Positions 37,219 to 51,600 are shown, counted from the first letter of the stretch. The stretch: DNA of 64,000 nt from an uncultured Cohaesibacter sp. (GCF_963678225.1 NZ_OY782763.1:620001-684000), one strand, 5' to 3'. Made by a program: numbers and translations. The notes: generated from the sequence alone by a model not told the origin.

Positions 37219-37835
37219 TTGAACCGTTCCTCCAGAGCATCGACTGCGGCCTTGGTCAGAACCAGAGTGTCGCGACGCAGAACATCAAGAACGTTGATGC
37301 CCTGTACCGGCAACACATCGATACCGACGATATTGCGGGCAGCTTTTGCGAAGTTCTCATCCACTTCCTTACCGGAAATGATCAGAGCGCTTTCGATGCC
37401 CAGACCGGAAATCTGTTTCTTTACGGCTGCGGTCTTTGGTGCTTCTGCCTTCGCATCATCAAGAATGATTAGATTGTCATTCTTCACTTTGGTAGACAGC
37501 GCATGTTTGAGCGCAAGCGCACGAACCTTTTTAGGCAGTTCGATTGCATGGTCACGAACAACCGGACCAAACGCACGACCACCACCACGGAACTGTGGAA
37601 CCTTCTTGTTGCCGTGACGAGCGCCACCAGAACCCTTCTGACGAAGGTACTTCTTGGTAGTGCCGATCACTTCAGCACGGGTCTTGGTTTTGTGCGTACC
37701 AGCCATTTTCTTCATCTGCTGGTAGCGAACCATGCGGGCAATGATGTCCGCGCGTGGTTCGAGACCAAATACAGTGTCGGAAACAGCTACGGAACCTGCA
37801 TCACCGCCATCAAGGGTTTTAACTTTAAGTTCCAT
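37215..37835 (-). CDS. rplD: 50S ribosomal protein L4
   Basis: Tunnel-lining protein; in E. coli also the S10 operon repressor. 206 residues, with '[22 protein letters not shown]'-type extended loop (split here) and '[16 protein letters not shown]'. Start shares one base with rplC, and the end overlaps rplW by 4 nt. Whether L4 autoregulation exists here cannot be read from the sequence. Confidence 0.98.
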   Translation of the reverse strand: MELKVKTLDGGDAGSVAVSDTVFGLEPRADIIARMVRYQQMKKMAGTHKTKTRAEVIGTTKKYLRQKGSGGARHGNKKVPQFRGGGRAFGPVVRDHAIELPKKVRALALKHALSTKVKNDNLIILDDAKAEAPKTAAVKKQISGLGIESALIISGKEVDENFAKAARNIVGIDVLPVQGINVLDVLRRDTLVLTKAAVDALEERFK

Positions 37836-38554
37836 TATTCTTCACCCTCCGCTGCTGGCGCTTCAGCTGCTGGAGCGTCTGCGCTACGGATAGCACCAGG
37901 AAGTGGAACCCCTTCAGGACGTGCCTTCTTGACAGCATCCTTAATGAGAATCCAACCGCCCTTGGAACCAGGAACAGCACCCTGAACCAGAACCAGACCA
38001 CGGTCGGCATCGGTTTTAACAACCTTCAGATTCTGCGTCGTCACGCGGGTAGACCCCATGTGACCAGCCATCTTTTTGCCTTTGAAGACCTTGCCTGGAT
38101 CCTGACACTGACCGGTAGAGCCGTGGGAACGGTGAGAAATGGAGTTACCGTGCGTTGCACGTCCACCACCGAAATTGTGACGTTTCATGGCGCCGGCGAA
38201 GCCTTTACCAATTGACGTACCAACAACATCCACATGCTGACCAGCAATATAGTGATCCGCAGTCAACTCAGAACCAACCTCGATGAGGTTTTCTTCGCTT
38301 ACGCGGAATTCAGCAAGTTTACGCTTCGGTTCAACCTTTGCTACGGCGAAGTGGCCGCGCATTGGCTTCGAAACATTTTTTACTTTGGCTTTGCCTACAC
38401 CCAACTGAAGTGCGGTATAGCCGTTTTTCTCTACAGTACGCTGAGCAACAACCTGGCAATTCTCAACTTTGAGAACCGTAACCGGAACATGTTCTCCGGC
38501 TTCGGTATAAATGCGGGTCATTCCCAACTTCTGTGCGATCACACCAGAACGCAT
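37835..38554 (-). CDS. rplC: 50S ribosomal protein L3
   Basis: Early assembly protein near the peptidyl transferase centre. 239 residues: '[20 protein letters not shown]', '[20 protein letters not shown]', '[20 protein letters not shown]', then a C-terminal tail rich in Ala and Glu ('[13 protein letters not shown]') beyond the usual end. The Gln methylated by PrmB in E. coli lies in the 'STGQ' segment. 24 nt after rpsJ. Confidence 0.98.
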   Translation of the reverse strand: MRSGVIAQKLGMTRIYTEAGEHVPVTVLKVENCQVVAQRTVEKNGYTALQLGVGKAKVKNVSKPMRGHFAVAKVEPKRKLAEFRVSEENLIEVGSELTADHYIAGQHVDVVGTSIGKGFAGAMKRHNFGGGRATHGNSISHRSHGSTGQCQDPGKVFKGKKMAGHMGSTRVTTQNLKVVKTDADRGLVLVQGAVPGSKGGWILIKDAVKKARPEGVPLPGAIRSADAPAAEAPAAEGEE

Positions 38555-38578
38555 GGCTACTCTTGCCTCTCGCTCACG

Positions 38579-38887
38579 TTAGAGCTTAATTTCAACGTCC
38601 ACACCGGCCGCAAGATCTAGCTTCATGAGTGCATCAACCGTCTGAGGGGTCGGGTCGATGATGTCGAGGAGACGCTTGTGCGTACGGATCTCGAACTGCT
38701 CACGGCTTTTCTTGTTAACATGCGGCGAACGGTTGACAGTGAACTTCTCGATATGGGTCGGAAGAGGAACTGGACCACGAACATTTGCGCCAGTGCGCTT
38801 AGCTGTGGACACGATTTCCTTTGCTGACGTATCGAGAATGCGATGGTCGAATGCCTTAAGGCGAATTCGAATATTCTGACCGTTCAT
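38579..38887 (-). CDS. rpsJ: 30S ribosomal protein S10 (NusE)
   Basis: Small-subunit protein and transcription antitermination factor partnered with NusB. 102 residues from ATG 38887: '[19 protein letters not shown]', '[20 protein letters not shown]', '[20 protein letters not shown]'. A longer in-frame start (38929) lacks support. It follows tuf by only 61 nt with no terminator, so the str and S10 groups are probably joined. Confidence 0.98.
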   Translation of the reverse strand: MNGQNIRIRLKAFDHRILDTSAKEIVSTAKRTGANVRGPVPLPTHIEKFTVNRSPHVNKKSREQFEIRTHKRLLDIIDPTPQTVDALMKLDLAAGVDVEIKL

Positions 38888-38948
38888 ATTTTCAACCTCA
38901 AAAGACTGGGGTGCTTTGGGAGCACCCACAACACCCCTGCCCTAGTGA

Positions 38949-40139
<1,191 letters not shown>

Positions 40140-40230
40140 AGGAAAGTCTCCATTCTCAAAATTACATTAAGTGCGGCGGCTAGATCAGCTCACTGCCGAA
40201 ACAATGAGCCGATCGACCAATCGATTTGAT

Positions 40231-42306
40231 TTAGGCGTATTTGGCCTGAACCTCATCTGCGACTGCCTGTGGCACCTGTGCGTAGTGATCAAACACCATG
40301 GAAAACTGTGCGCGACCCTGTGACATGGAACGAAGAGTGTTCACATAGCCAAACATGTTCGCCAGAGGCACCATGGAGCTAATGACAGTTACAACACCGC
40401 GGGCTTCAGTTCCTGAGATCTGACCGCGACGGGAGTTAATGTCGCCGATGATGTCACCCATATATTCTTCAGGGGTCACAACTTCGACTTTCATCATTGG
40501 TTCGAGCAGTTTCGGACCAGCTTTTTGACAACCTTCACGGAAGCCTGCACGAGATGCGATCTCAAAGGCAAGAACGGAAGAGTCAACATCATGGAAGGCA
40601 CCGTCGATAAGCTCAACTTTGATGTCTACCATTGGGAAGCCAGCCAGAGGACCTGCGGTCATGACAGACTGGACACCTTTTTCAACGCCAGGGATGTATT
40701 CTTTCGGAATAGCACCACCAACGATGGAAGATTTGAACTCGAAACCAGCACCAGGCTCATTCGGGCCAATAATCATTTTGACGCGACCGAACTGACCGGT
40801 ACCACCCGACTGTTTCTTGTGGGTGTAATCTACGGTTTCTTCTTTCGTGATGGTCTCACGATAAGCAACCTGAGGTGCGCCAATCTGAGCTTCAACCTTG
40901 AATTCACGCTTCATACGATCAACGAGAATGTCGAGGTGAAGTTCGCCCATGCCAGCCATAATGGTCTGACCGGATTCTTCATCCGTTTTGACGCGGAAAG
41001 AAGGATCCTCAGCAGCCAGACGGTTGAGCGCAAGGCCCATCTTTTCCTGGTCAGCTTTGGTCTTCGGCTCAACTGCAATCTCGATAACCGGCTCTGGGAA
41101 TTCCATACGCTCAAGAATAACCGGCTTCAGCGGATCACAAAGGGTATCACCAGTAGTGGTATCTTTGAGACCTGCGATAGCAACGATGTCGCCAGCGAAT
41201 GCTTCCTTGATGTCCTCACGAGAGTTGGAGTGCATCTGAAGCATACGACCTACACGCTCGCGTTTTTCCTTAACGGTGTTGAGAACGGAAGACCCCGCAA
41301 TCAACTTGCCGGAATAAATGCGGCAGAAAGTCAGAGAGCCAACAAACGGGTCGTTCGCAATTTTGAACGCCAGCATGGAAAATGGCTCTTCATCGTCTGC
41401 ATGACGTTCGATTGGCTCTTCCGTCTTGGCATCGACACCCCTAATGGATTCAATGTCAATCGGGCTAGGCAGATAATCGACAACAGCATCGAGCAGAGGC
41501 TGAACGCCTTTGTTCTTGAAGGCAGTACCACAAAGGATCGGAACGAATTCGTTGGCAATGGTGCCTTTACGGATCAGTTCCATGATCTTTTCGTTGCTTG
41601 GCTCTTCACCTTCCAGATAAGCTTCCATTGCTTCTTCGTCGATTTCGACGACAGCTTCAATAAGCTTCTCGCGATATTCCTGAGCCTGAGCAAGGTCAGC
41701 TTCCGGAATGTCGTTGGTTTCGAACTCAGCACCGAGGTGCTCTTCGTGCCAGATAATCTGCTTCATGTTGAGCAGATCGATCACGCCCTTGAATTCGCTT
41801 TCAGCACCAACTGGCAACTGAAGGCAGAGCGGGTTAGCACCAAGGCGGCTCTCGATCATTTCTACGCAGCGGTAGAAATCAGCACCGAGTTTATCCATCT
41901 TGTTGACGAAGATCATCCGAGGAACGGAGTATTTGTCAGCCTGACGCCAAACGGTTTCAGTCTGAGGCTCAACACCAGCGTTCGCATCCAGGCAGCACAC
42001 AGCGCCGTCAAGCACACGCAGAGAACGCTCAACTTCAATGGTGAAGTCAACGTGACCTGGGGTGTCGATGATGTTCAGACGCTTTTCACGCCAAAAACAA
42101 GTGGTTGCAGCGGACGTAATGGTAATACCACGTTCCTGCTCTTGTTCCATCCAGTCCATGGTGGCGGCACCATCATGAACTTCGCCAATCTTATGGCTTT
42201 TACCTGTGTAATAGAGGATCCGCTCAGTAGTGGTCGTCTTACCAGCATCAATGTGGGCCATGATGCCGAAGTTACGATAATCCTCAATCTTGTGGCTGCG
42301 TGCCAT
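40231..42306 (-). CDS. fusA: Elongation factor G
   Basis: Translocation GTPase. 691 residues. P-loop '[19 protein letters not shown]', switch II '[15 protein letters not shown]', '[10 protein letters not shown]', and domain IV '[18 protein letters not shown]' are intact, and the C-terminal domain includes '[17 protein letters not shown]'. 18 nt after rpsG and 91 nt before tuf, the classic str order. Confidence 0.98.
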   Translation of the reverse strand: MARSHKIEDYRNFGIMAHIDAGKTTTTERILYYTGKSHKIGEVHDGAATMDWMEQEQERGITITSAATTCFWREKRLNIIDTPGHVDFTIEVERSLRVLDGAVCCLDANAGVEPQTETVWRQADKYSVPRMIFVNKMDKLGADFYRCVEMIESRLGANPLCLQLPVGAESEFKGVIDLLNMKQIIWHEEHLGAEFETNDIPEADLAQAQEYREKLIEAVVEIDEEAMEAYLEGEEPSNEKIMELIRKGTIANEFVPILCGTAFKNKGVQPLLDAVVDYLPSPIDIESIRGVDAKTEEPIERHADDEEPFSMLAFKIANDPFVGSLTFCRIYSGKLIAGSSVLNTVKEKRERVGRMLQMHSNSREDIKEAFAGDIVAIAGLKDTTTGDTLCDPLKPVILERMEFPEPVIEIAVEPKTKADQEKMGLALNRLAAEDPSFRVKTDEESGQTIMAGMGELHLDILVDRMKREFKVEAQIGAPQVAYRETITKEETVDYTHKKQSGGTGQFGRVKMIIGPNEPGAGFEFKSSIVGGAIPKEYIPGVEKGVQSVMTAGPLAGFPMVDIKVELIDGAFHDVDSSVLAFEIASRAGFREGCQKAGPKLLEPMMKVEVVTPEEYMGDIIGDINSRRGQISGTEARGVVTVISSMVPLANMFGYVNTLRSMSQGRAQFSMVFDHYAQVPQAVADEVQAKYA

Positions 42307-42324
42307 GACTTCGCCCCTAATGGT

Positions 42325-42795
42325 TTACCAGCGATAATGCGAGAAGGCACGGTTGGCTTCCGCCATACGGTGCGTGTCCTCGCGTTTTTTGACTGCAGAA
42401 CCGCGGTTGTTGAACGCATCCAGAAGCTCGCCGGAAAGGCGATCGATCATGGTGCGCTCGTTGCGATTGCGGGCTGCTGCAATGATCCAACGGATAGCCA
42501 GGGCCTGCTTGCGTTCTGCACGAACATCAACAGGGACCTGGTAAGTCGCACCACCGACACGGCGGGAGCGAACTTCCACTTGAGGCATGACGTTTTCCAG
42601 AGCAGTGTGAAACACTTCTACTGGGTCCTGCTTCAATTTTCCTTCAACAGAATCAAGTGCACCGTAAACGATGCTTTCTGAAACGGACTTTTTGCCGTCC
42701 AGCATGATGCTGTTCATGAATTTTGAAATAACGATATCACCGAATTTAGGATCCGGGTTGATAACGCGTTTTTCTGCACTATGGCGACGTGACAT
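42325..42795 (-). CDS. rpsG: 30S ribosomal protein S7
   Basis: Primary 16S rRNA 3'-domain binder; in E. coli it represses str operon translation. 156 residues: '[20 protein letters not shown]', '[20 protein letters not shown]', '[18 protein letters not shown]' at the end. 23 nt after rpsL and 18 nt before fusA. Confidence 0.98.
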   Translation of the reverse strand: MSRRHSAEKRVINPDPKFGDIVISKFMNSIMLDGKKSVSESIVYGALDSVEGKLKQDPVEVFHTALENVMPQVEVRSRRVGGATYQVPVDVRAERKQALAIRWIIAAARNRNERTMIDRLSGELLDAFNNRGSAVKKREDTHRMAEANRAFSHYRW

Positions 42796-42818
42796 GTGAC
42801 CAGAACTCCAATAGCGGC

Positions 42819-43190
42819 TTATTTCGGCCGCTTCGCACCATATTTAGAACGGCGCTGTTTACGGTCTTTAACACCTTGTGTATCGAGAACACCGCGAAGG
42901 ATGTGATAACGAACACCAGGCAAGTCTTTCACGCGACCGCCGCGGATCATGACAACGGAGTGTTCCTGAAGGTTATGGCCCTCACCAGGGATGTAGCCAA
43001 TTACTTCAAAACCGTTGGTCAAGCGAACCTTAGCAACCTTACGCAGAGCCGAGTTAGGCTTCTTAGGCGTAGTGGTGTAGACGCGCGTACAAACGCCCCG
43101 CTTCTGAGGGCAGGCCTCCATGGCCGGAACTTTGTTTCGCTTCACCGGCGCTTTGCGCGGTTTACGAATAAGCTGGTTAATGGTTGGCAT
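42819..43190 (-). CDS. rpsL: 30S ribosomal protein S12
   Basis: Decoding-centre protein of the small subunit. 123 residues from ATG 43190: '[19 protein letters not shown]'. The two positions where streptomycin-resistance changes occur are wild-type: Lys43 in 'TTPKKPNS' and Lys88 in 'GGRVKDLPG'. Upstream in-frame sequence to 43400 is open but has no start support. First gene of the str operon. Confidence 0.98.
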   Translation of the reverse strand: MPTINQLIRKPRKAPVKRNKVPAMEACPQKRGVCTRVYTTTPKKPNSALRKVAKVRLTNGFEVIGYIPGEGHNLQEHSVVMIRGGRVKDLPGVRYHILRGVLDTQGVKDRKQRRSKYGAKRPK

Positions 43191-43678
43191 TAACGTGTGC
43201 CTTTCAGATCTCTCTGAATAATTACATATTGCACCGTCCGCACGCGCAAAAGCGCACCATCGCGCGACCCTTGCCGCGAACGGCGCTGTGAAAACCAGAG
43301 GATTACGGCGAACCGCAATCATGAGCCAGTCAATCTCAGCTTCATTAAGACGAACATCGTTTAAATGGTCTTGCGTCGAAAACGTGGCGCTTTCGATCAT
43401 TGAGCACTTACGGCATGTCCGAGAAGTGGCGCGAAACTACTCTGAAGATTGCATTCCGTCAACCCCCTTGGTGAAGATTCCCAGAACCCCTGCATTTGCG
43501 CCATTCAAGTGTATTTTTATTACCCATTTTAGACCAAATCCGCAACATTTAGACCCACCGATGGCAACCCGTTGAAAATCTGCCGATTCTTCCCCAATTG
43601 GCCTCTGGAATCGCGCCTAATCTGAGCCTCTTCGGATACGCTTAGTTGCAACAGATTCTTTGAGAATCTTTAACCACG
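43191..43678 (-). other. str-operon upstream region
   Basis: 488 bp without a gene between rpsL and the DUF1566-like gene. It holds the promoter candidate at 43434-43462 and a leader of roughly 240 nt. Short plus-strand ORFs here (for example 43288-43575) have no recognisable product. No RNA gene was seen. Confidence 0.6.
43434..43462 (-). promoter_or_regulatory. Promoter candidate for the str operon
   Basis: Minus strand TTGACG (43457-43462), exactly 17 nt, TAGTTT (43434-43439). It is the best sigma-70-like pair in the region upstream of rpsL. Confidence 0.5.
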
Positions 43679-44212
43679 CTACTCGTGATTCCGGACTAGC
43701 AGCCCGGAGAGTGAAAAACCGGCACTATGCGCATCGACATACCCATGAGTGACATTGAAATAGTAATACATACCAGAAAGGGAAATCGGAGTATTTGTCC
43801 AGAACTCCGCACCATCACCAAAGTCAGAGGCGGCGATCGCAGGAAAGACTATCGTATCGATCTTCAGCCCCTCACAGCTTTCCAAATAGATTGAGTCAAA
43901 CTCTTCTGCTGTGGGCAACCGCCACCCATTGCCCAGCTTTTGGGCTTCCCCCTTCGCCTCCTCCAATCCGAGCCCCATAGGATCACCAGTGCAGGTGCCC
44001 TGTTTCGCATTCCACCCCATACCAAGAGCGCAGCGTTGCCACTCCAGACCTTTGCCGATTTGGAATGCAACATCACCTCTTAGTTGAAAACCATGCCCGG
44101 ATGGCTCCTGACACTCGGCAAAAGCACCTGTTGTCATGACGACACCCCCGACAAGCACCAAAGCAAAAGAGTGCAAACGCCCGTATTCGATTAGCTGACC
44201 AAATTCAATCAT
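43679..44212 (-). CDS. Exported DUF1566 (Lcl-like) domain protein
   Basis: 177 residues. A hydrophobic segment about residues 14-32 ('SFALVLVGGVVMTTGAFAEC') looks like a signal peptide ending at AFA-EC. A DUF1566-type module follows, typical features being 'LEEAKGEAQKLGNGWRLPTA' with 'EEFDSIY', 'IDTIVFPAI' and 'FWTNTPISLSGMYYYFNVTH'. Such domains occur in secreted or surface proteins of unknown function. Several cysteines (in 'ECQEP', 'RCALG', 'GTCTG', 'ESCEG') could form disulfides. It lies between the rpoC terminator and the str promoter, on the same strand as both, an unusual place for an accessory gene. Confidence 0.7.
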   Translation of the reverse strand: MIEFGQLIEYGRLHSFALVLVGGVVMTTGAFAECQEPSGHGFQLRGDVAFQIGKGLEWQRCALGMGWNAKQGTCTGDPMGLGLEEAKGEAQKLGNGWRLPTAEEFDSIYLESCEGLKIDTIVFPAIAASDFGDGAEFWTNTPISLSGMYYYFNVTHGYVDAHSAGFSLSGLLVRNHE

Positions 44213-44293
44213 AGATTTACTCTCTTACTCGAGAGCATGTATCTGGCTGAATATGTTGAAAGTGGGGCTTTGAAAAACGAGACACAGAAAAGA

Positions 44294-44324
44294 AAAGGCC
44301 GCCCTGAAGAACAAGGCGGCCTTT
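44294..44324 (-). terminator. Terminator of the rpoBC operon
   Basis: AAAGGCCGCC (44294-44303) and GGCGGCCTTT (44315-44324) form a perfect 10-bp stem with an 11-nt loop. On the minus strand it is followed by TTTTCTTTTC. It lies just after the rpoC stop. Confidence 0.9.
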
Positions 44325-44350
44325 GCAATATCAATAAGTGAAGCTCTCGC

Positions 44351-47300
44351 TTACTCGGCTGGTTCCACAGGTGGCTGGCCAGACATATCGCGGATCTGCG
44401 GCGTGGAAGTCAGGGACTGTGTCCGCTGCTTTTCTTCCAGGATCAGATCGTCGCGATGGGTAGCCACACGACGCAGACCAGACATCACACGACCGGTACC
44501 GGCCGGGATCAGGCGACCAACGATGACGTTCTCTTTGAGGCCTTCAAGGGTATCGATCTTGCCCTGTACAGACGCCTCGGTAAGCACGCGCGTGGTTTCC
44601 TGGAACGATGCGGCAGAAATGAAGGACCGTGTCTGCAAGCTGGCCTTGGTAATACCAAGCAGAACCGGCTTGCCTTTGGCCGGATCCTTACCTTCTGCAA
44701 CAAGACGTTCATTTTCTTCTGCGAATTCCAGACGGTCAATATGTTCACCATGCAGGAAGTAGCTATCGCCCTGATCTTCAATCTCGATCTTCTGAAGCAT
44801 CTGACGCACAATCACTTCGATATGCTTGTCGTTAATGCCCACACCCTGCAGACGGTAAACATCCTGAATCTCGTTGACGAGATAATCAGCCAGAGCGGCA
44901 ACGCCCTTAACGGCCAGAATATCATGCGGCGCTGGGTTACCATCCAGAATATACTCACCCTTCTCGATAAAGTCGCCTTCCTGAAGGTGGAAAGGACGTC
45001 CTTTCGGGATGAGATATTCAATCGGCTCCATCGTCTCGTCAGCAGGTTCCAGAACGATACGGCGTTTGTTCTTATAGTCGCGACCAAAGCGGATGGTGCC
45101 ATCGACATCAGCGATAACAGCATGATCCTTTGGACGACGGGCCTCGAACAATTCAGCCACACGAGGAAGACCACCGGTAATGTCTTTGGTCTTGGCGCTT
45201 TCCATCGGGTTACGCGCAAGAACGTCACCAGCAGAGACCTTGGTACCCGGCTGAACCGACAGGATGGCGTCTACCTGTAGCAGGTAACGAGCATCACCGC
45301 CGCGCGGAAGCGTCTTGATTGCTCCGCTTGCATCCTTGATCGTAATCGCCGGCTTCATATCAGCCGAACGAGGGTTGCCACGCCAATCGATAACGACACG
45401 CTTGGTGATACCGGTTGACTCGTCCGTCGCTTCGCTAACAGAAAGACCTTCAGCAACATCTTCAAAGTCGATGACGCCATCGGATTCTGCGAGAATTGGA
45501 CGGGTATACGGATCCCACTCGGCCAAACGCTGGCCAAGCTTGACACGATCACCCTCATCAACATGAAGGATCGTGCCGTAGGTCACTTTGTTGGTGGAGC
45601 GCTCGTTGCCTTCATCATCAATGATTGCAATGGAAACGTTCCGGCCAAGAGTGATCAGCTTGCCTTCGGAGTTGCGAGCAACGTTACGGTTGCGGATCTC
45701 GATCGTGCCTTCGAAGTTGGACTCGATGAAGGAGCTGTCAACCACCTGTGCCGTACCACCGATATGGAACGTACGCATGGTCAACTGCGTGCCGGGCTCA
45801 CCAATCGACTGAGCAGCAATAACGCCAACAGCTTCACCAATATTCACTTCAGTGCCACGAGCAAGGTCACGGCCGTAACAAGCAGCACAAACACCATTGC
45901 GGGAATTACAGGTCAGAACCGAACGAACAATAATGGACTGCAAGCCACAGGTTTCGATTTCCTCGAGATGCTCTTCCGAGATGACCTGCCCTTTTGGAAC
46001 GATCACGTCGCCAGTCTTCGGATTGATAACATCCTGAGCAGCGGTACGGCCTTTGGTACGGGTACCAAGCGTCGCAACGACCTGACCGGAGTCAACAATC
46101 GCACGCACTTCTAGACCTTCTTCAGAGCCACAATCGACTTCGGTGATGATGCAGTCCTGTGCAACGTCCACCAGACGACGGGTCAAGTAACCCGAGTTGG
46201 CCGTTTTCAGAGCCGTGTCAGCCAGACCTTTACGCGCACCATGTGTGGAGTTGAAGTATTCCATCACGGTGAGGCCTTCTTTAAAGTTCGAGATAATCGG
46301 CGTTTCGATAATCTCGCCCGAAGGCTTGGCCATAAGACCACGCATACCTGCCAGCTGTTTCATCTGTGCCGGTGAACCACGAGCACCAGAGTGCGCCATC
46401 ATGTAAACCGAGTTCATCGGCTTCTGACGCTTGGTTTCTTCGTCGAACTCGACAGCCTGAATGCGTTTCATCATCTCGTCAGCAACGCGGTCCGTACATT
46501 TCGCCCAGGCGTCAACAACCTTGTTGTATTTCTCGCCCTGCGTGATGAGACCATCGTTATACTGGCTTTCAAATTCCATCGCCATCGTGCTGGTTTCTTC
46601 AATGAGACCAGCTTTGGTGTCAGGAATAACCATGTCGTCCTTACCGAAGGAAATACCGGCACGGAACGCACGGTTAAAGCCAAGACCCATGATCTTGTCG
46701 CAGAAGATGACCGTTTCCTTCTGACCGCATGCCCGATAGACAAAGTGGATCATCTTGGAAATTTCTTTTTTGGTCATCAGCTTGTTACAAGCTTCATAAG
46801 ACACCTGCGGATGACGCGGCAGAAGCTCACCGATCAGCATGCGGCCCGGCGTGGTTTCATAAATTTCAGAAACCTGATTGCCTTCTTCGTCAATGGTCTT
46901 GAAACGACCTTTGACTTTTGCATGCAGGGTAACGGCCTTCGTTTCCAGAGCATGATGCAACTCGCCGATATCGGAGAAGAGCATCCCCTCACCCGGTTCG
47001 TTTTCATTCATGATCGAGAGATAGTAAAGACCCAGAACGATATCCTGTGACGGCACGATGATTGGTTCGCCGTTTGCCGGATGCAGAATGTTGTTCGTGG
47101 ACATCATCAGCACGCGGGCTTCCAGCTGCGCTTCCAGAGAAAGCGGAACGTGAACAGCCATCTGGTCACCGTCAAAGTCGGCGTTGAAGGCCGAACAGAC
47201 GAGCGGATGCAGCTGAATGGCTTTACCTTCAACCAGATGCGGCTCAAAAGCCTGAATACCAAGACGGTGAAGCGTAGGCGCACGGTTGAGCATGACCGGA

Positions 47301-48562
47301 TGCTCACGAATAACCTCTTCAAGGATATCCCAAACTTCAGGCTTGCCCTTTTCAACCAGCTTCTTGGCCTGTTTCACAGTCGTCGAATAGCCCTTGGCGT
47401 CGAGACGCGAGTAGATGAACGGCTTGAACAGCTCAAGCGCCATTTTCTTCGGCAGACCGCACTGATGCAGTTTCAGCTCAGGCCCCACAGTAATAACGGA
47501 ACGACCGGAATAGTCGACGCGTTTACCCAGCAGGTTCTGACGGAAACGACCGTGCTTGCCCTTGAGCATATCGGACAGAGATTTCAGCGGACGCTTGTTG
47601 GCACCCGTGATGACGCGACCACGACGGCCGTTATCGAACAGGGCATCAACAGATTCCTGCAGCATGCGTTTTTCGTTCCGGATGATGATATCCGGTGCAC
47701 GCAGCTCCATCAGACGCTTCAGACGGTTGTTACGGTTGATCACACGACGATAGAGATCGTTGAGGTCAGACGTCGCAAAACGGCCACCATCAAGCGGCAC
47801 CAGCGGACGCAGGTCCGGTGGGATCACGGGAACGACCGTCATGATCATCCATTCCGGACGGTTGCCGGATTCGATAAAAGCTTCAACGATCTTCAGACGC
47901 TTGGCCAGCTTGATCGGCTTCAGGGAAGACGTGCTTTCTGCGATTTCCTTGCGCAGCTTCTCCGAGATCTGTTCCAGATCAAGAGAGGCAAGAATTTCGC
48001 GTATCGCCTCAGCACCGATCATGGCGGTGAAGGTATCCTCGCCATACTCATCCTGAGCAATCATATACTCCTCTTCACTGAGGAGCTGATATTCCTTAAG
48101 CGGCGTCAGGCCCGGCTCGACAACAATGTAGTTCTCAAAATAGAGAACGCGCTCAAGATCCTTGAGCGTCATGTCAAGCAGCTGACCGATGCGGCTTGGA
48201 AGGGATTTCAGGAACCAAATGTGAGCAACCGGCGCAGCAAGTTCGATATGCCCCATGCGTTCACGACGCACGCGAGACAACGTAACTTCCACACCACATT
48301 TTTCACAAATGATGCCTTTGTATTTCATGCGCTTGTACTTGCCGCACAAGCATTCATAATCCTTGATTGGACCAAAAATACGCGCACAGAAAAGACCATC
48401 ACGCTCAGGCTTGAACGTACGATAGTTGATCGTTTCAGGCTTTTTGATCTCACCAAAGGACCAGGAAAGAATTTTTTCCGGGCTCGCGATTGAAACGCGG
48501 ATCTGGTCAAAAGTCTGGGCCTGAGCCTGCGGACTGAAAAGATTCATGACCTCTTGGTTCAT
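44351..48562 (-). CDS. rpoC: RNA polymerase beta' subunit
   Basis: Largest polymerase subunit, with the catalytic magnesium site. 1403 residues. '[16 protein letters not shown]' carries the three aspartates; the N-terminal zinc ribbon is '[20 protein letters not shown]', the second zinc site is around '[19 protein letters not shown]', and the trigger-loop region is '[18 protein letters not shown]'. 91 nt after rpoB; a strong terminator follows. Confidence 0.98.
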   Translation of the reverse strand: MNQEVMNLFSPQAQAQTFDQIRVSIASPEKILSWSFGEIKKPETINYRTFKPERDGLFCARIFGPIKDYECLCGKYKRMKYKGIICEKCGVEVTLSRVRRERMGHIELAAPVAHIWFLKSLPSRIGQLLDMTLKDLERVLYFENYIVVEPGLTPLKEYQLLSEEEYMIAQDEYGEDTFTAMIGAEAIREILASLDLEQISEKLRKEIAESTSSLKPIKLAKRLKIVEAFIESGNRPEWMIMTVVPVIPPDLRPLVPLDGGRFATSDLNDLYRRVINRNNRLKRLMELRAPDIIIRNEKRMLQESVDALFDNGRRGRVITGANKRPLKSLSDMLKGKHGRFRQNLLGKRVDYSGRSVITVGPELKLHQCGLPKKMALELFKPFIYSRLDAKGYSTTVKQAKKLVEKGKPEVWDILEEVIREHPVMLNRAPTLHRLGIQAFEPHLVEGKAIQLHPLVCSAFNADFDGDQMAVHVPLSLEAQLEARVLMMSTNNILHPANGEPIIVPSQDIVLGLYYLSIMNENEPGEGMLFSDIGELHHALETKAVTLHAKVKGRFKTIDEEGNQVSEIYETTPGRMLIGELLPRHPQVSYEACNKLMTKKEISKMIHFVYRACGQKETVIFCDKIMGLGFNRAFRAGISFGKDDMVIPDTKAGLIEETSTMAMEFESQYNDGLITQGEKYNKVVDAWAKCTDRVADEMMKRIQAVEFDEETKRQKPMNSVYMMAHSGARGSPAQMKQLAGMRGLMAKPSGEIIETPIISNFKEGLTVMEYFNSTHGARKGLADTALKTANSGYLTRRLVDVAQDCIITEVDCGSEEGLEVRAIVDSGQVVATLGTRTKGRTAAQDVINPKTGDVIVPKGQVISEEHLEEIETCGLQSIIVRSVLTCNSRNGVCAACYGRDLARGTEVNIGEAVGVIAAQSIGEPGTQLTMRTFHIGGTAQVVDSSFIESNFEGTIEIRNRNVARNSEGKLITLGRNVSIAIIDDEGNERSTNKVTYGTILHVDEGDRVKLGQRLAEWDPYTRPILAESDGVIDFEDVAEGLSVSEATDESTGITKRVVIDWRGNPRSADMKPAITIKDASGAIKTLPRGGDARYLLQVDAILSVQPGTKVSAGDVLARNPMESAKTKDITGGLPRVAELFEARRPKDHAVIADVDGTIRFGRDYKNKRRIVLEPADETMEPIEYLIPKGRPFHLQEGDFIEKGEYILDGNPAPHDILAVKGVAALADYLVNEIQDVYRLQGVGINDKHIEVIVRQMLQKIEIEDQGDSYFLHGEHIDRLEFAEENERLVAEGKDPAKGKPVLLGITKASLQTRSFISAASFQETTRVLTEASVQGKIDTLEGLKENVIVGRLIPAGTGRVMSGLRRVATHRDDLILEEKQRTQSLTSTPQIRDMSGQPPVEPAE

Positions 48563-48653
48563 GGTGTCTCCTCTTACGGTTTGACGGATCGCAAGGCTTT
48601 ACCCCGCGACCCGTTCCGAAAAAATGCCTAGTTTCGTTTAACTCGGGCGCTGC

Positions 48654-51600
48654 TTATTCAGCAGCGTCCGCAGGCGGCGTATCGTTGGGTTCCAGATCGA
48701 TCAGGCGCTGACTGTCTTCCAGCTCCATGTTCAGACCCAGGGACCGAATTTCCTTCACAAGGACGTTGAAGCTTTCCGGAATGCCCGCTTCGAAGGTATC
48801 ATCCCCACGAACAATCGCTTCATAGACCTTGGTACGTCCGGCAACGTCATCCGACTTGACGGTGAGCATTTCCTGCAAGGTGTAGGCTGCGCCATAAGCT
48901 TCCAGAGCCCAGACCTCCATCTCACCGAAGCGCTGACCACCAAACTGCGCCTTACCACCCAGCGGCTGCTGGGTAACGAGCGAGTATGGCCCAATCGAAC
49001 GACCGTGGATCTTCTCGTCGACCAGATGGTGCAGTTTGAGCATATAAATATACCCAACAGTTACCTGGCGATCGAACATCTCACCTGTACGGCCATCGAA
49101 CAAACGGGACTGACCAGACCGGTCAAGACCAGCCTGTACCAGCATATCGTTCACGTCTGGCTCACGCGCACCATCGAAAACCGGAGTCGCAATGGAAACA
49201 CCCTTGCGCAGCTGTTCGGCCATCTTGACGACGCTCTCGTCATCATACTCGGTAACGTCAAGGTTTTTGCCGTTATCGTGATAGACGTCCTTCAGCTCCA
49301 GCCGTAGAGGCTCAAGATTGCCCGACCGTCTGTATTCATCATACATCTTGCCGATCTTGTGGCCCATGCCAGCACAGGCCCAACCAAGGTGCGTCTCGAG
49401 GATCTGCCCGATATTCATACGCGAAGGCACGCCCAGCGGGTTCAGAACAATGTCCACATGGGTACCGTCTTCCAGATATGGCATATCTTCGATCGGGTTG
49501 ATCTTGGATACCACCCCCTTGTTACCGTGACGGCCAGCCATTTTGTCACCCGGCTGGATCTTACGCTTGATAGCGATGAAGACCTTGGCCATTTTCATGA
49601 CCCCTGGTGGCAATTCGTCACCGCGCTGCAGTTTCTCGACCTTGTCGATGAACCGCTGCTCGAGACGCTTGCGGCTTTCGTCATACTGGTTGCGAAGCGC
49701 TTCGATTTCACCCATCAGCTTTTCGTCGTCAACCGCGAACAACCACCACTGGCTACGTGGAAACTCGGAGATCTCGGTATGCGTGATCTCACTGTCTTTC
49801 CTGAAGCCTTTAGGGCCTGCGGTGCCGACATGGCCGTTGAGCATGTCTGCGAGGCGACCATAAACGTTGCGGTCCAGAATGGCCTGCTCGTCATCACGGT
49901 CTTTTGCCAGACGCTCGATTTCTTCGCGCTCGATTGACATCGCGCGTTCGTCTTTTTCGATGCCATGACGGTTGAAGACACGCACTTCAACAACGGTACC
50001 GAAGGTTCCCGGAGGCATGCGAAGCGAGGTGTCGCGCACGTCAGAAGCCTTTTCACCGAAGATGGCACGCAGAAGCTTTTCTTCCGGTGTCATCGGGCTC
50101 TCGCCCTTCGGCGTGATCTTGCCGACGAGAATATCGCCAGGCTTCACTTCAGCGCCGATATAGGTGATGCCAGCCTCGTCGAGATTCTTGAGCGATTCTT
50201 CCGACACGTTCGGAATATCGCGCGTTATTTCTTCAGGGCCAAGCTTGGTATCACGGGCCATAACTTCGAATTCCTCGAGATGAATCGAGGTGAAGATATC
50301 TTCTTTCACAATCCGCTCGGAGAGCAGAATGGAGTCTTCGAAGTTGTAGCCGTTCCAAGGCATGAAGGCGACGAGCACGTTACGACCAAGAGCCAGATCG
50401 CCCAGATCCGTAGACGGACCGTCAGCGATGATCTCGCCCTTCTGAACGAAGTCGCCAACAGAAACAAGCGGACGCTGGTTGATACAGGTCGACTGGTTCG
50501 AACGCTGGAACTTGCTCAGACGATAGATGTCAACACCGGACCGACGCGGATCAATATCTTCGGTTGCCCGAATAACGATACGCGTGGAGTCAACCTGATC
50601 GACAATACCCGTGCGGGATGCAGCAATCGCAGCACCGGAGTCACGAGCCACAATAGGCTCCATACCCGTACCAACGAATGGTGCTTCAGCCCGAACCAGA
50701 GGCACAGCCTGACGCTGCATGTTCGAACCCATCAGTGCTCGGTTGGCGTCATCGTTCTCAAGGAACGGAATAAGCGCTGCGGCAACAGACACGAGCTGTT
50801 TCGGCGACACGTCCATGAAGTCAACGCGCTCGATTGGCGTGATCATCACTTCACCAGCGTGACGACAAATAACGGAGTCCTCTACGAAAGCGCCATCATT
50901 GGTAAGCTCGACGTTTGCCTGTGCAACATAGTGTTTGGCTTCTTCCATCGCGGAAAGATAAACAACTTCGTTGGTTACCTTGCCATCAAACACCTTGCGA
51001 TAAGGCGCTTCGATGAAGCCATATTTGTTGACACGTGCGAAGGTCGCCAGAGAGTTGATCAGACCGATGTTCGGGCCTTCAGGCGTTTCAATCGGGCAGA
51101 TACGACCATAGTGGGTCGGATGCACGTCTCGCACTTCAAAGCCAGCGCGTTCGCGGGTCAAACCACCTGGGCCCAACGCCGAAAGTCGACGCTTATGCGT
51201 AATTTCGGACAGCGGGTTGTTCTGGTCCATGAACTGCGAAAGCTGCGAAGAGCCGAAGAACTCGCGCACAGCAGCGGCTGCCGGCTTCGCGTTGATCAGA
51301 TCCTGCGGCATCACCGTGTCGATTTCAATCGAGGACATACGCTCCTTGATTGCGCGCTCCATACGCAGAAGACCGATGCGATACTGGTTTTCCATCAGCT
51401 CGCCAACAGAGCGCACACGACGGTTACCCAAGTTATCGATATCGTCAATCTCGCCTTTGCCATCACGCAGATCAAGCAAGGTGCGGATCACTTCAACGAT
51501 GTCTTCCTTACGCAGAATGCGAACCGTGTCGGCAACGTCCAGATCCATACGCATATTCATCTTCACGCGGCCAACTGCGGAAAGATCATAGCGCTCAGGA

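Noticed and set aside
40525-42681. Plus-strand ORF of about 718 codons opposite fusA and rpsG
   Set aside because: Antisense shadow of two highly biased genes. No motif, no ribosome binding site of note.
43288-43575. Plus-strand ORF of 95 codons in the str upstream region
   Set aside because: No ribosome binding site, no family resemblance, and it runs against the promoter and leader of the str operon.
47081-48493. Plus-strand ORF opposite rpoC
   Set aside because: Antisense shadow with an arginine/histidine-rich product and no family.
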